Shown here: piece after piece, positions 52,175 through 61,501 of the stretch
Layout of the letters: every line of letters starts with the position of its first letter
Numbering within the stretch: the first letter of the stretch is position 1
NCBI GenBank assembly: GCA_903934875.1
Contig: CAIZPP010000044.1
Coordinates: forward strand, 1-62,021
Length of the DNA stretch: 62,021 nt
From: an uncultured Methylococcaceae bacterium
GTDB lineage: Bacteria; Pseudomonadota; Gammaproteobacteria; Methylococcales; Methylococcaceae
Direction: 5' to 3'
The notes under the pieces: model-generated
The model's database searches: none
What the model was told of the DNA's origin: nothing
What the model saw: only the letters and a program-made list of their open reading frames with translations
Program-made: the position numbers and the translations under genes

Positions 52175-52719
52175 TCGCTGATCTCCTGATAGGTGGGCAC
52201 TTTGTTATGGGATAGTTGCGCCATCAACGCAAGCAAGCCTTCTGGGTCGAATCGTTGAGATTTCGGCAGATAAATTATCTGTCCAGAGCTATTAGAGCTA
52301 GATTTTGCTCCCCGCAGACTGACCCAATAGGCGCATTTACGCAATATCAAGGCTTCATCATTCAAACCAAGCCAATCTGCCTCATTCTCTGGAAGAAACA
52401 AAACCACTAGAATTCGATGTGTCGAAAGCGTTTCTTTACGCAGATCATCATAGCGAGAAATGCCATTGAGAAAATAAGGCCAATACTCCCCCTTGGGGAC
52501 TGGCGTTTTCACCGTGGCTTTCAACTGAACCTTGATGTCGATTTCCGTAAGATAACCGCCATTGGGAAACGGTCCCCAGCCGGTTAGCTCGGCATCAATT
52601 CCGGCATTGTCATCGTGCCTAGAACCTAGCTTGCAGCCGACTCCCGCTTTCGATGCCACAGCATGGAGGTAGGCGTAGCTTAGTTCAGCTTCAATGTTAT
52701 TGGTGGTCAGTGGTTTCAC
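52171..52719 (-). CDS. DUF4365 protein, PD-(D/E)XK nuclease-like
   Basis: 182 residues. The DUF4365 signature is clear: IEAELSYAYLHAVASKAGVG, RHDDNAGIDAELTGWG, EIDIKVQLKAT. The pattern GIDAE ... D-I-x-x-Q-L-K is that of a PD-(D/E)XK nuclease core (acid, acid, Q, K). First gene of the three-gene operon. The upstream gap to res is 55 bp. DUF4365 proteins are often found in defence or mobile contexts, usually without an assigned partner. Confidence 0.8.
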   Translation of the reverse strand: MKPLTTNNIEAELSYAYLHAVASKAGVGCKLGSRHDDNAGIDAELTGWGPFPNGGYLTEIDIKVQLKATVKTPVPKGEYWPYFLNGISRYDDLRKETLSTHRILVVLFLPENEADWLGLNDEALILRKCAYWVSLRGAKSSSNSSGQIIYLPKSQRFDPEGLLALMAQLSHNKVPTYQEISE

Positions 52720-52774
52720 GTTTATAACCTGGCTTCAATATTTGGATTGCTTGGATAAATCGGTTATAACCTTT

Positions 52775-55342
52775 TCACACACCACTAAGCTTCAATATCG
52801 CCACATCCAACTCCGATTTGAACCCATACAAATCGCCTTCTCGGAGTTTCTGGAAGAATGCATTGAAGTTTTTCGGACTGAGCATGTTGAACTGGTAGCG
52901 AGTGGCAAGCCCTTTGTTTTCCAGCCATTCATTCAGCCGCTTGAAGTGTGCCAGTGCATATTCGTGCTTTTTGATGTTCTCCGCCGCAGGTTCGCTGATC
53001 TCTCCATCGTCCTTGATTTCCAACACAAAAATCCACTCGGTTTGTTTGATAAAGAAATCCGGGCTGAATTCGCCACGTTTCGGGTGTTCGCCCTTCTTCC
53101 AAGCATATTCCAAGGAATAAAAACCCATGTGCGGGTTTTTTAACCAAGCGTCCAAGTTTAAGGCATTTTCTCGCTTGGTCAGTTCACGCATGAATTTGCG
53201 TTCCGGTGTCCTGTCGGCAATGGCAAGATAAACCGGCGTTTTGAAGTCAGCCGGGTTTTCCACCACTACACAGGCACTTGCGAAATCTCCATCGGGGTCT
53301 TTGGCTTCTTGGAAAAAGTCTTGTTGCTCGTCTGGCAAATATTGCCCGCATTCGGGGATATGAAAAACGCTTTTGGAATCCCGGCGCAATTCCGCCGCGC
53401 TACAATTCTCCTGAGGCTTATCTTTCGTATCCAGGGTTTTCAAGGCTTGAGGGGCAAGCGTGTAGATTACCCGCTTTGCCGATTTACGGCGCAAGGGTCC
53501 AAGTGCTTGCAGAATTTTCTGCCGGTTCTCGTCGGTGACACGCCCACTATGGATATTGGCCTGTTTTAGCGATTCAACAATAATTTCCTCACATCGCTCT
53601 AATGTGAATTGCCGGGTATATTGGGTGCGGTCTTCTGGATTTTTAGAGGAGGATGATTCCATGTCGATGTCAGTAAGCCGTCGAAAGATTTCAGCAGCCA
53701 CCGTATCAACTGGGTATGTTTTGCGCTTAATGGATGTCTTGAATTCCACCTGTTCGCCGGAAACGGCCCGCTCAAAGCTCACCGTCACCGCTTCTTCCTC
53801 AATTTGGGTCGGCAAATCCACATAGCCTTTTTCAAGCAGATGGTATTCCCCGCTCTTTTGGCTTTCGCTCACTTCTGGAATGCGCGTGTAATCCAAATGG
53901 TGCAGCGTAAAATGGAAGTCCGAAATGGGATTGACAGCGGAAGTCAGCCTTTGCTCGATTTCCAAAATCTCATTCACCAGCCCCTTGATACGACCAGACC
54001 AAGCATCGTGATTGAACACCGTCACCACGGGTTCATCTCCTTGCCAATTGTCCGGGCGGCGTAGGCCACGCCCAAGCACTTGGGCAATCAGCAATTTGCT
54101 ATTGAAAGCCCGTTCTTCGTGCGGAACAATCTGGAACACATTTTTCACGTCCCACCCCTCGGAAAGCATCGCCACCGAGACGATCCACTCAACCTTGCTT
54201 TCCGGCCTATCGACATGCTTGAGGGTGGCAATATTAGGCTGATGGTCTTTGTGTGAACTCACCGCTAAGACCTTCTCCCGCACTTGTTCGGGGTTCGGTG
54301 TTTTGTCCCATTCCTGTAGCCATTCCCGAAGTTCTTCCACGACTTGCCTACAGGTTTTGATGTCGTGGGTGACGATAATCGTCAAAGGCCGGATACCCCG
54401 GCTTTTCAATTCCTTGCGGTATTTTTCATGGCGGTTCCAAATTAGTTGCCATTTTTCTTCCGACGAATGGGTAACGGGCATTTCGGCAACATAGTCCACT
54501 TTCTTGACAAAGCGTTGCTCAATGGCCTCGCGCAAGGAGTACCTAAACACCACGTCGGCAAAGTAATCATTGCCCACATAGCAAGTGCCGGACACTCCGG
54601 CTACATAACGAAAGCCATAGTCTGGGTTAAGCAGGAACTCCTTCCAACGCTTGGCATTCTTGCCGGTTTCGTTGGCGACATGGTGCGCCTCGTCGTTAAG
54701 CACTAGCGTCCTGCCGCCCTTGCCCTGTAGGCTGTCGCGGATGGACGATTTGACCGTTTCCAAAATGGCATGGTAGTTTTCCACGCAAACCGCCCCGTCT
54801 ACAATGCTCTCGGAAGCGTTGATTATTCTCGGCGTTCCGATCTTTGCCTCTAACGGCAAGGCATCGCGGAGGTCGGCATTCGTCGCCAACTCCCTGAACT
54901 TGGCCAGCAAACCCGCCTCAATCGTCTTGGAGGGACAAAGCACCAGCACCCTATCCACCACACCCTCTGCCAACATCACCGCCGCCAAGCCATAGAGGAT
55001 GAAGCTCTTGCCAGTGCCGGTCGCCAAATCCAGCGAGCAGGCCAGTTGGTCGGGTAGCTGTAATGTTCGCGCCATGTGTTCAAAGCGTCCATGCAAGGAT
55101 TGCAATTCTTCATTGGCGTTGAAATTTTCCAAAGCCAGCGCACGAGTATTAGGGAACTGTTGCCCTAGCCAATAGCGCAAGCAAACCCGAATCGCTTCCT
55201 TCTGATATTCCCGATGGCCGCACAATGCATCAAGAAACCCCTCGTAGCGGTTTTCATTCCATCGCTTGGGGTCGATGTGCGGCGACACTTTAAGAACCAA
55301 ATCCTCATTGCGGTAGGTGCGCCGGTCAGTGTTGCGGTTCAC
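52775..55342 (-). CDS. res: Type III restriction endonuclease subunit
   Basis: 855 residues from GTG 55342 (VNRNTDRRTYRNEDLVLKV), chosen because it overlaps the mod stop as GTGA; the frame is open 61 codons further but inside mod. Helicase superfamily 2: Walker A ATGTGKS, DEAH-type LNDEAHHVAN, motif VI region LLIAQVLGRGLRRP. The C-terminal endonuclease motif PDF...FVLEIKDDGEIS provides PD-(D/E)XK residues. Works with Mod to cut DNA with two inversely oriented sites. Downstream is the DUF4365 operon, same strand. Confidence 0.92.
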   Translation of the reverse strand: MNRNTDRRTYRNEDLVLKVSPHIDPKRWNENRYEGFLDALCGHREYQKEAIRVCLRYWLGQQFPNTRALALENFNANEELQSLHGRFEHMARTLQLPDQLACSLDLATGTGKSFILYGLAAVMLAEGVVDRVLVLCPSKTIEAGLLAKFRELATNADLRDALPLEAKIGTPRIINASESIVDGAVCVENYHAILETVKSSIRDSLQGKGGRTLVLNDEAHHVANETGKNAKRWKEFLLNPDYGFRYVAGVSGTCYVGNDYFADVVFRYSLREAIEQRFVKKVDYVAEMPVTHSSEEKWQLIWNRHEKYRKELKSRGIRPLTIIVTHDIKTCRQVVEELREWLQEWDKTPNPEQVREKVLAVSSHKDHQPNIATLKHVDRPESKVEWIVSVAMLSEGWDVKNVFQIVPHEERAFNSKLLIAQVLGRGLRRPDNWQGDEPVVTVFNHDAWSGRIKGLVNEILEIEQRLTSAVNPISDFHFTLHHLDYTRIPEVSESQKSGEYHLLEKGYVDLPTQIEEEAVTVSFERAVSGEQVEFKTSIKRKTYPVDTVAAEIFRRLTDIDMESSSSKNPEDRTQYTRQFTLERCEEIIVESLKQANIHSGRVTDENRQKILQALGPLRRKSAKRVIYTLAPQALKTLDTKDKPQENCSAAELRRDSKSVFHIPECGQYLPDEQQDFFQEAKDPDGDFASACVVVENPADFKTPVYLAIADRTPERKFMRELTKRENALNLDAWLKNPHMGFYSLEYAWKKGEHPKRGEFSPDFFIKQTEWIFVLEIKDDGEISEPAAENIKKHEYALAHFKRLNEWLENKGLATRYQFNMLSPKNFNAFFQKLREGDLYGFKSELDVAILKLSGV

Positions 55343-57459
55343 AGAGTTTCCTCGCTCTTTTTGCTTTTTTTCCGTTTTGCATAAACCGCTTTTTTCTCTT
55401 TCAGATTCGGTTCTAGGCCAAACTTTTCCGCCGGTATCAACTCCCGTGCCTCGTTGCCGTAAATGTCCACGAAAATCGCCATCATCTTCTGCCCCAAAAG
55501 TTCGGCGGGGAAACTCAGTTCCCAATCGGCATTCGCCAAATCATGGGCATAAAACACCTCGTCCAAGTCAAACACGCCGGTTTCGCTGTCGGCATCCGCA
55601 CCGCCATAGCAATAATCCAGCATTACCATAGACAGCGTTTCCCGGTTCTCTTTTTTGCGCAATGTCTCGCGCACCACGGCATCACTATAAAAACTCTCAA
55701 TGCGGATGTAGCCTTCCGCGAACAAGTCTTTCTGGCGGGTTCCTATCTTGTAATCCAGTGTAGGGCGTTTGATGAAGTCGAACCCCACCGCTTCCACGGT
55801 GTCATTCACTGCCATCTCGTCGGCGGGTTGCTTGAGTGCCATGAATTCGCGCTGGTGCAATTCATGGATAATGGAATAGGGGATGCGCAAGGCGTAGTAA
55901 CGCACATCACCCACATCAATATAATCCTGCTGAAAATCAAAGGACATTGCCGGTGCGGCAATGAACACCCGCAAACCGACACGGGAACCTGCCGCCTCAT
56001 GGATGGAATGAAGGGTTTGCTCGTCCACGCGAACGCCTTCCCGCTCCCTATGGTTGAACACCATCACACTGCCACCTTTTAAAGTGCCGTCGAAGCGTAT
56101 GCCGCCTATGCTGTGCGGTTCGTCCCTACAGCCAAACAGTTCCAATGCAAAAAAGCGCCAAGACTCCCAAGGCAATTCATTGAGTTTGGAAAAGTCGTAC
56201 AAACCGGCGTTGTAGAGTGAAAAGGCTTTAGGTTTCAAAGCCGCACCCTTGTTGCCTATCTTGGCTTTAAGATTGAGCATCCGTTTCTGGATGGTGTAGA
56301 TAGCCAACTTGCCGCAATCTATGCCTATCCAGCGGCGGTTAAGTTTCTCGGCTACGGCTAAAGTCGTACCCGAACCGGCGAAGGCATCAAGTACAATATC
56401 ACCGTTATTTGAGGATGTGGCAATTATCCTTTGTAATAGCGACTCCGACTTTTGCGTTGGATAATCCATTCTTTCCTCTGCTTGCGAATTCACCGGAAAT
56501 ATGTCACTCCACATATCTGATGGCGGCAAACCAAGGAGATCATCAACATATCTTTTGATTCTTGCTACACCATTCTTGGTATAATAAAGTTTATCTTCTT
56601 GCTCATAACGTTGCATTGTTTCAATTGGGCATCTCCATGTTTTAAAAATGCCCTTCCATTCATACGGATAGCCACCACCTCTAAGGCCAGTACCGATCAA
56701 GTTATCATCGGAAAACCTTTGCCCTTTTCGCCTTCCTGTTGTTTCAATATGTTTGTATCTTTCGGCAATATATTCTTCAGTATATGGTACAAACTGAGGA
56801 TTAAATATAAACGCACCAGATTTTGAATAAAGAAGTAGTGCATCATGGACATTCGCAAATGTTGTTGAATCGCTATGTGCAGATGTGCGCTTCCAAATAA
56901 TTTCATTTATAAACCGGCTTTCTCCAAATATTTCATCTAACACGATCTTCATGTAATGAATCTTCTTAACGTCGAGATGAAAGTAGATACATCCATTATC
57001 AGCGAGAAGTTCTCTTAATAAGACCAAACGACGACGCATAAACTCTACAAATTGCGCTCCTGCAATCTTATCTTGATATGCTTTTTGATCTTGGCTCCCT
57101 TGAAAGTCCTGCTTGGTTGCAAACGGCGGATCAATATAAACCAGCCGCACCCCCGGCGTACCGTCCGCATTGACCAGCTTCCCCGCCTTTTTCAACTCCA
57201 ACAGGCTTTTCATGACTTGGAGGTTGTCACCGAATATAAGCCGATTGTGCCATTCCACGCCATTGCGGCCAAAAGTCCGCACTTTCTGCAACGGCACGGC
57301 CAAGGTGTTGGCGATAATGTCCTCTTCGCGCTCCTTGCCGTGGTACACCAATTCATATTCCCGTTTTTCAGGCGGAAACAGAATCCGCGCCCATTCCGGT
57401 GAAATCTCCTCCCCCGCCTGTAGCAGTTGAATCAGTTGTTGGCTTTGTTCAGGTGTCAT
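55339..57459 (-). CDS. mod: Type III-like DNA adenine methyltransferase (Mod)
   Basis: 706 residues. Amino-methyltransferase of the beta arrangement: the catalytic IDPPFATKQDF (DPPF variant of DPPY) comes before the SAM motif AFAGSGTTLAVAEKL. It methylates adenine in the site recognised by Mod-Res. The target-recognition part between the two motifs (about residues 160-320, DNA about 56500-56980) is clearly more AT-rich than the rest, as if exchanged. The stop codon overlaps the res start. Confidence 0.92.
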   Translation of the reverse strand: MTPEQSQQLIQLLQAGEEISPEWARILFPPEKREYELVYHGKEREEDIIANTLAVPLQKVRTFGRNGVEWHNRLIFGDNLQVMKSLLELKKAGKLVNADGTPGVRLVYIDPPFATKQDFQGSQDQKAYQDKIAGAQFVEFMRRRLVLLRELLADNGCIYFHLDVKKIHYMKIVLDEIFGESRFINEIIWKRTSAHSDSTTFANVHDALLLYSKSGAFIFNPQFVPYTEEYIAERYKHIETTGRRKGQRFSDDNLIGTGLRGGGYPYEWKGIFKTWRCPIETMQRYEQEDKLYYTKNGVARIKRYVDDLLGLPPSDMWSDIFPVNSQAEERMDYPTQKSESLLQRIIATSSNNGDIVLDAFAGSGTTLAVAEKLNRRWIGIDCGKLAIYTIQKRMLNLKAKIGNKGAALKPKAFSLYNAGLYDFSKLNELPWESWRFFALELFGCRDEPHSIGGIRFDGTLKGGSVMVFNHREREGVRVDEQTLHSIHEAAGSRVGLRVFIAAPAMSFDFQQDYIDVGDVRYYALRIPYSIIHELHQREFMALKQPADEMAVNDTVEAVGFDFIKRPTLDYKIGTRQKDLFAEGYIRIESFYSDAVVRETLRKKENRETLSMVMLDYCYGGADADSETGVFDLDEVFYAHDLANADWELSFPAELLGQKMMAIFVDIYGNEARELIPAEKFGLEPNLKEKKAVYAKRKKSKKSEETL

Positions 57460-57929
57460 AGGTTTCCTAATGTCATGAAGGGCTATTGTCCCACAATTCG
57501 ACAGCTTCCCATTTTAAGCTTTTTTACCCAAACTTCGCACTCACCCCCCCCTCCTGAGTTTTCGCACTTTTCCCCAGTTCCAAGGGCGTAGGGGGATTTA
57601 TCCACAACCCTAGCGCATTTATGGCACAGCATTTCATCGTTCATCCGGTACTAGACCCCCCCCCACTTCCAAATCTACACTTTTTCCGTTTTCCTTCCTA
57701 TGTAAATGATTAGGTTCCCTTGGTTCCCTCATAGTCTTTCATTCAAGCTTTCGCCGTTTTGGGTTTTGCCCTGTCCGCCATCCGAGAAAACCGCCATCAC
57801 ACTACGCCGGGTAACTTCCGGTTATTTAGAGAGAACTTAGGGAACCAAGGGAACGCCCAATAACAGCAAGGGTTCCACGGGTTCACTCCGGGTTTTGGCT
57901 GAGGGAACCTCGGGAACCAGAAAGCGACA
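57460..57929. other. Probable replication origin of the island
   Basis: 470 bp without a gene. It contains TTATCCACA (57598-57606), the exact DnaA-box consensus, and four blocks of paired GGTTCCC/GGGAACC units: 57712-57729, 57840-57855, 57870-57885 and 57903-57919. Some copies are 9 bp apart (GGTTCCCTTGGTTCCC). Several T-rich and C-rich runs are also present. Placed directly after the DUF927 helicase stop, this fits a plasmid-like or P4-like origin with iterons. Confidence 0.55.
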
Positions 57930-60119
57930 TCATTCCTCAATGTCTTTGGGAAGAATCCAGTAAAGCGATATTTTTTTCCGATTGCCGATGTCGGTTTTCT
58001 TGCTCCGCTTGCCTTTTTCCTTGTCGTGGCTATGAATCCACCCGGCGGAATCCAGTGCCGACAACACACGCGGCAAATCATGCCCCTTGGTGGCCTCCTT
58101 GAGTCCATCCGATGTGAACAGATACACCCGGCCTATGTCTTCCAAATCAATCCACCAGCCCGCCCGGTTGAGGATGAAGCTTTCCTTTTGTTCATCATTA
58201 TTGCCTGATTTGCAGGTGAATCGTCCGTCGCCGTTTCTGCTGATAAAATCCGCCACTGCCTCAAGAATTTGACGGTCCTCGGTAGAACCGCCGCCGTGCA
58301 TCTCATACCATAGCCGGTAACATTCCACCGCCGCTCGGATGGCTTCATTAGCAGGCCAGGGTAATATCCCAAACTCTTGCGCCAATGTACCGGCAAGGGC
58401 GTATAGGGCAAACCGCGAAGCCACCCGCTTGGCTTGGCTGTCTTCAGCGGCAAATTCGGGTTTTGCCTTGATATTCTCCAACATCGCACAATAATCGGTT
58501 TCAGTCTTCAGGATGGCATCAATAAAGGCTGGTCCAGCATGGCCGTAATGCTTCGCCGTGGCCGCCTTAAGATGGTCGGACAAAGCCCGCCCCTCGGTGA
58601 ACCCGTGCAACACATCAAACACGCCAAACGCCCGCGCCGTTGGAATATTGAGCAGCCGCACCAATTGACCAGCCTTCGGTTGCTTGCCGCCCTCGGCCAT
58701 TTGCGCCGACAAGGTGCGCTCCCCGGTGGACAACAACGTAAGCCGCCAACGAGCGACGTTCCGGGCAGAGCCTATGCGGTTAGCCCGCGTTTTGCCGGTT
58801 CCATTGCCTAGCGCATAGATAATGCTGCCGATTTCCTTGGGGTCGGCCTCGTTGATTTCATCCAAGCAGAGGCAGGTGTCTGTCAACGCCGCCGCCGTGC
58901 CTTCCAAGCCGTTGGCAGTCCCCCGCCAAGTGCGCCGGTAGGTTTCCCCGCCCCACACAGAACTTCCAACGAAAAGCGCAGTGGATTTGCCGATGGAACT
59001 GTCGCCCACCCAATGCACCCCGCCTGAATCCTGCTGTATTTTGGCAAGTAACGGCCCTGCCAACGACACACAGACCGACAAAGCCAAGATCGGATTGCCC
59101 ACGCAATACGCCGCCACGTCCTTTTGCCATGCCGCAAAATCCCCAACCGTCTCCGCCATGCCTTCTTGGTGCATGGTTTCAGATTGGTAGATCACATCTT
59201 CTGAGCCGATGACCTTTTCAGGCAATACAAAGGCTTTCCCGTCGCGTGTCCAACCAGTGCGCAATGCCGCCGTCACCCGCCGCTGAGGGGTTTTCCATTG
59301 CAGATAATCCGCCAGCCGCGTCCGCTCCCGGTGGTCGATATGCACCCCCGCCGCCAATAGTTCCCCGCGCAATTCTTCACAGGAACCGCGCAGCATTTCC
59401 ATTGGCATGGCCCAAGTTCGCCTAGTCCCGAAAGTGTCTATAAACACCAGCAATCGCCCAAAATATCGCTTGTCATCTGTGCAAGTGACCGCAGCAACGC
59501 TCAACGGGGAACACAGCCACAGATTAACCGGCTCCGGGTCTTTGTCCTTGCCACTGGTTTTGTGTCCATGATACCAAACCCCCGGTGGCCCGAACTGGCT
59601 CCAATCCTCCCTAACCACATAGGAAGGCCGCGCCGGTTCGTTAGTATCGTCTGGCAGTGGCAATCCGCTCCCTTTCTGTCGCCGCCGGGAGGATAAATTA
59701 ACCACATTGGCATTATTCCCCGAGTCAATCCTCTCTGACTTTTCGGGATTGGTTCCCGTCGTTCCCTCTGCCGGATTGCCAAGGGAACCGCTAGAAGCCG
59801 CGCCAGCCGTGGCGGTTCCCTTGGTTCCCCTAGTTCCTTTGGAATTGTCGTTGCTTTGGCGTGTTGCCGGTGTTGGCTTGGTTTTCCGTTTTGGCTTCTC
59901 TGCCTGGTCAACCATGGTTTTGATGTCCAACATTTCAACAGGACTGGTTCCCTCGGTTCCTCCTGTCGGACTATCAAGGGAACCGCTGGAAGTTGTTTCA
60001 ACCGTGGGGGTTCCCTTGATTCCCCTAGCTCCCTTGGAATCATCGACATTTATCTTAATTTTGTCCTTCGCAGTGGTTTTGCGCCGATTTTGTTTCTCAT
60101 TCTCGGGCTTATTGGTCAT
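57930..60119 (-). CDS. DUF927 helicase-like replication protein
   Basis: 729 residues. The first 160 residues are low complexity and contain two copies of a segment of about 38 residues (SKGARGIKGTPTVETTSSGS and SKGTRGTKGTATAGAASSGS). The body is DUF927: Walker A GDSSIGKST, then a Walker-B-like LCLDEINEAD, TGKTRAN and the C-terminal lobe. DUF927 proteins are replicative helicase-like ATPases of phages, satellites and plasmids. It overlaps the primase gene by 11 bp, forming an alpA-primase-helicase operon. It probably unwinds the origin that follows it. Confidence 0.88.
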   Translation of the reverse strand: MTNKPENEKQNRRKTTAKDKIKINVDDSKGARGIKGTPTVETTSSGSLDSPTGGTEGTSPVEMLDIKTMVDQAEKPKRKTKPTPATRQSNDNSKGTRGTKGTATAGAASSGSLGNPAEGTTGTNPEKSERIDSGNNANVVNLSSRRRQKGSGLPLPDDTNEPARPSYVVREDWSQFGPPGVWYHGHKTSGKDKDPEPVNLWLCSPLSVAAVTCTDDKRYFGRLLVFIDTFGTRRTWAMPMEMLRGSCEELRGELLAAGVHIDHRERTRLADYLQWKTPQRRVTAALRTGWTRDGKAFVLPEKVIGSEDVIYQSETMHQEGMAETVGDFAAWQKDVAAYCVGNPILALSVCVSLAGPLLAKIQQDSGGVHWVGDSSIGKSTALFVGSSVWGGETYRRTWRGTANGLEGTAAALTDTCLCLDEINEADPKEIGSIIYALGNGTGKTRANRIGSARNVARWRLTLLSTGERTLSAQMAEGGKQPKAGQLVRLLNIPTARAFGVFDVLHGFTEGRALSDHLKAATAKHYGHAGPAFIDAILKTETDYCAMLENIKAKPEFAAEDSQAKRVASRFALYALAGTLAQEFGILPWPANEAIRAAVECYRLWYEMHGGGSTEDRQILEAVADFISRNGDGRFTCKSGNNDEQKESFILNRAGWWIDLEDIGRVYLFTSDGLKEATKGHDLPRVLSALDSAGWIHSHDKEKGKRSKKTDIGNRKKISLYWILPKDIEE

Positions 60120-61164
60120 GGCTACCTCCTTTTAATAGCTTTGCGAAGTCATTGAAATCGCCGCCTTGTATCGGCGGCAAGGTGACAAACCCATCCACCA
60201 AGGCCGCTGCTTCCTCAGCCTTCTCGATTCCTGCCCGCCGCCCCCGTTGGTCGGGTAAGTCGTTGTCACCGCATAGCACAATTTTTGCCTCTGTGAACGC
60301 ACGTCGCACCAGCAAGGCAACAGCGGGCAAGTTTCCTGCCGAAAATGCGACAAAACAGCGGTATTCGGTGGCCGCAAACACGGAGGCACAGGTGGAGTAA
60401 CCCTCGCCTATGCACAGGGTAGGTGTGCGCTGTCCAAGCCAATGGAATAACCCGCTTACCCGCGCACCCGGCAAAAAATCACGGTCCCGCTCCAAGGCTG
60501 GGCAAACTCCGGGGAAGATGAATTGCAAATTCCAGATAACGCCGTTTTGGTCGCGCATCGGGATGACCAACACTCCCCCATGAATGCGGACGGTTGCAAA
60601 CGTGCCATCGTCTTGGTACACCCGCCGTTCCCAAGTGGGCAGGTATCGAATGCCATGCACTCCTACGCCTTTTCGGTGCAAATAGGGAAAATCCGGCTTG
60701 GCCGGTACAGACCGCCGCCACAATTCCCGCGCCCATTGCGCCCGTTTCAGGTGTCTGGCTTGGGTTTCCTGTTCGCGTTGCGCCTGATTTTCCCTGAATT
60801 GCCGCCGCCGCTTTTCACGCTCTATTGGATCAATCGACTGTTGGCCCTTGGGGAACCACGTCCATTGATGACCGCGCTTCAAATCGGTGAAATGCACATT
60901 CTGGGGAGTATCAATATGGACAAAGACACGAATCGGTTTATGGCCTTTCCTATCCTCACTGGTTCCAACATAATTAACAGGCCCATAGGTCTTTACATCA
61001 TCCCGAATCTCCAGCCCGAATTGGTTAAAATAGGCTTCCTTGGCTTGCTTCCAAAGTTCCCAAGGTTCGATGTAAGGGGTATGTCGGTTTTCATTTTGAT
61101 TACCAGCCCCGCAAAGCCCGCCAGCCATGTAGGGCTTTTCATGTGAATGGAGTCTCAGATTCAT
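60109..61164 (-). CDS. Toprim primase of a P4-like island
   Basis: 351 residues from ATG 61164; ATG 61257 would add 31 residues and overlap alpA by 47 bp. N-terminal substrate region, basic linker (REKRRRQFRENQAQREQE) and a Toprim domain with the glutamate in LCIGEGYSTCASV and the DxD in IVLCGDNDLPD. No zinc finger is evident at the N-terminus. It makes primers for the element's replication with the DUF927 helicase next to it. Confidence 0.85.
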   Translation of the reverse strand: MNLRLHSHEKPYMAGGLCGAGNQNENRHTPYIEPWELWKQAKEAYFNQFGLEIRDDVKTYGPVNYVGTSEDRKGHKPIRVFVHIDTPQNVHFTDLKRGHQWTWFPKGQQSIDPIEREKRRRQFRENQAQREQETQARHLKRAQWARELWRRSVPAKPDFPYLHRKGVGVHGIRYLPTWERRVYQDDGTFATVRIHGGVLVIPMRDQNGVIWNLQFIFPGVCPALERDRDFLPGARVSGLFHWLGQRTPTLCIGEGYSTCASVFAATEYRCFVAFSAGNLPAVALLVRRAFTEAKIVLCGDNDLPDQRGRRAGIEKAEEAAALVDGFVTLPPIQGGDFNDFAKLLKGGSHDQ

Positions 61165-61210
61165 AATCTTATCTGTCCATTTTGAATGCGGCTTATGAGT
61201 TCCACAGTCA

Positions 61211-61438
61211 TCAGGCGATACCTCCCTGCTTAGTAATGAGTTCCCTAATGTCTTCAACTCGCCATGCGGTTGTTCTTGGCCCTAATTTGACAGGAGACGG
61301 ATAACGCCCATTTTTCACCCCCTCAAACCAACTGGTACGACCAACGGGGATGATGGCGGGGACGGGAGGGTTGGCTTTCTTGTCGCCCAAAATTTGCTTG
61401 AGGCGAAGAAAGCCGGTTTCTGGTAGTGGGTTGTTCAT
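61211..61438 (-). CDS. AlpA-family DNA-binding regulator
   Basis: 75 residues with the AlpA/MerR-like winged helix: GFLRLKQILGD, then IPVGRTSWFEGVKNGRYPSPVKLGPRTTAWRVEDI, the typical W-x-x-G...P...K-L...R-T-x-W run. In P4-like prophages AlpA activates excision or int and regulates the replication genes. First of the alpA-primase-helicase operon. Confidence 0.92.
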   Translation of the reverse strand: MNNPLPETGFLRLKQILGDKKANPPVPAIIPVGRTSWFEGVKNGRYPSPVKLGPRTTAWRVEDIRELITKQGGIA

Positions 61439-61501
61439 TTAGGGTTGTCCTCGTTTGTTTAAGTACGAAGAAACTCTAAATGAATCTTTACGAAACAGTC
61501 A

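Noticed and set aside
57460-57929. Promoter-only interpretation of the region after mod
   Set aside because: The DnaA-box consensus and repeated GGTTCCC units are more than a single promoter would need, though a mod promoter must also lie here.
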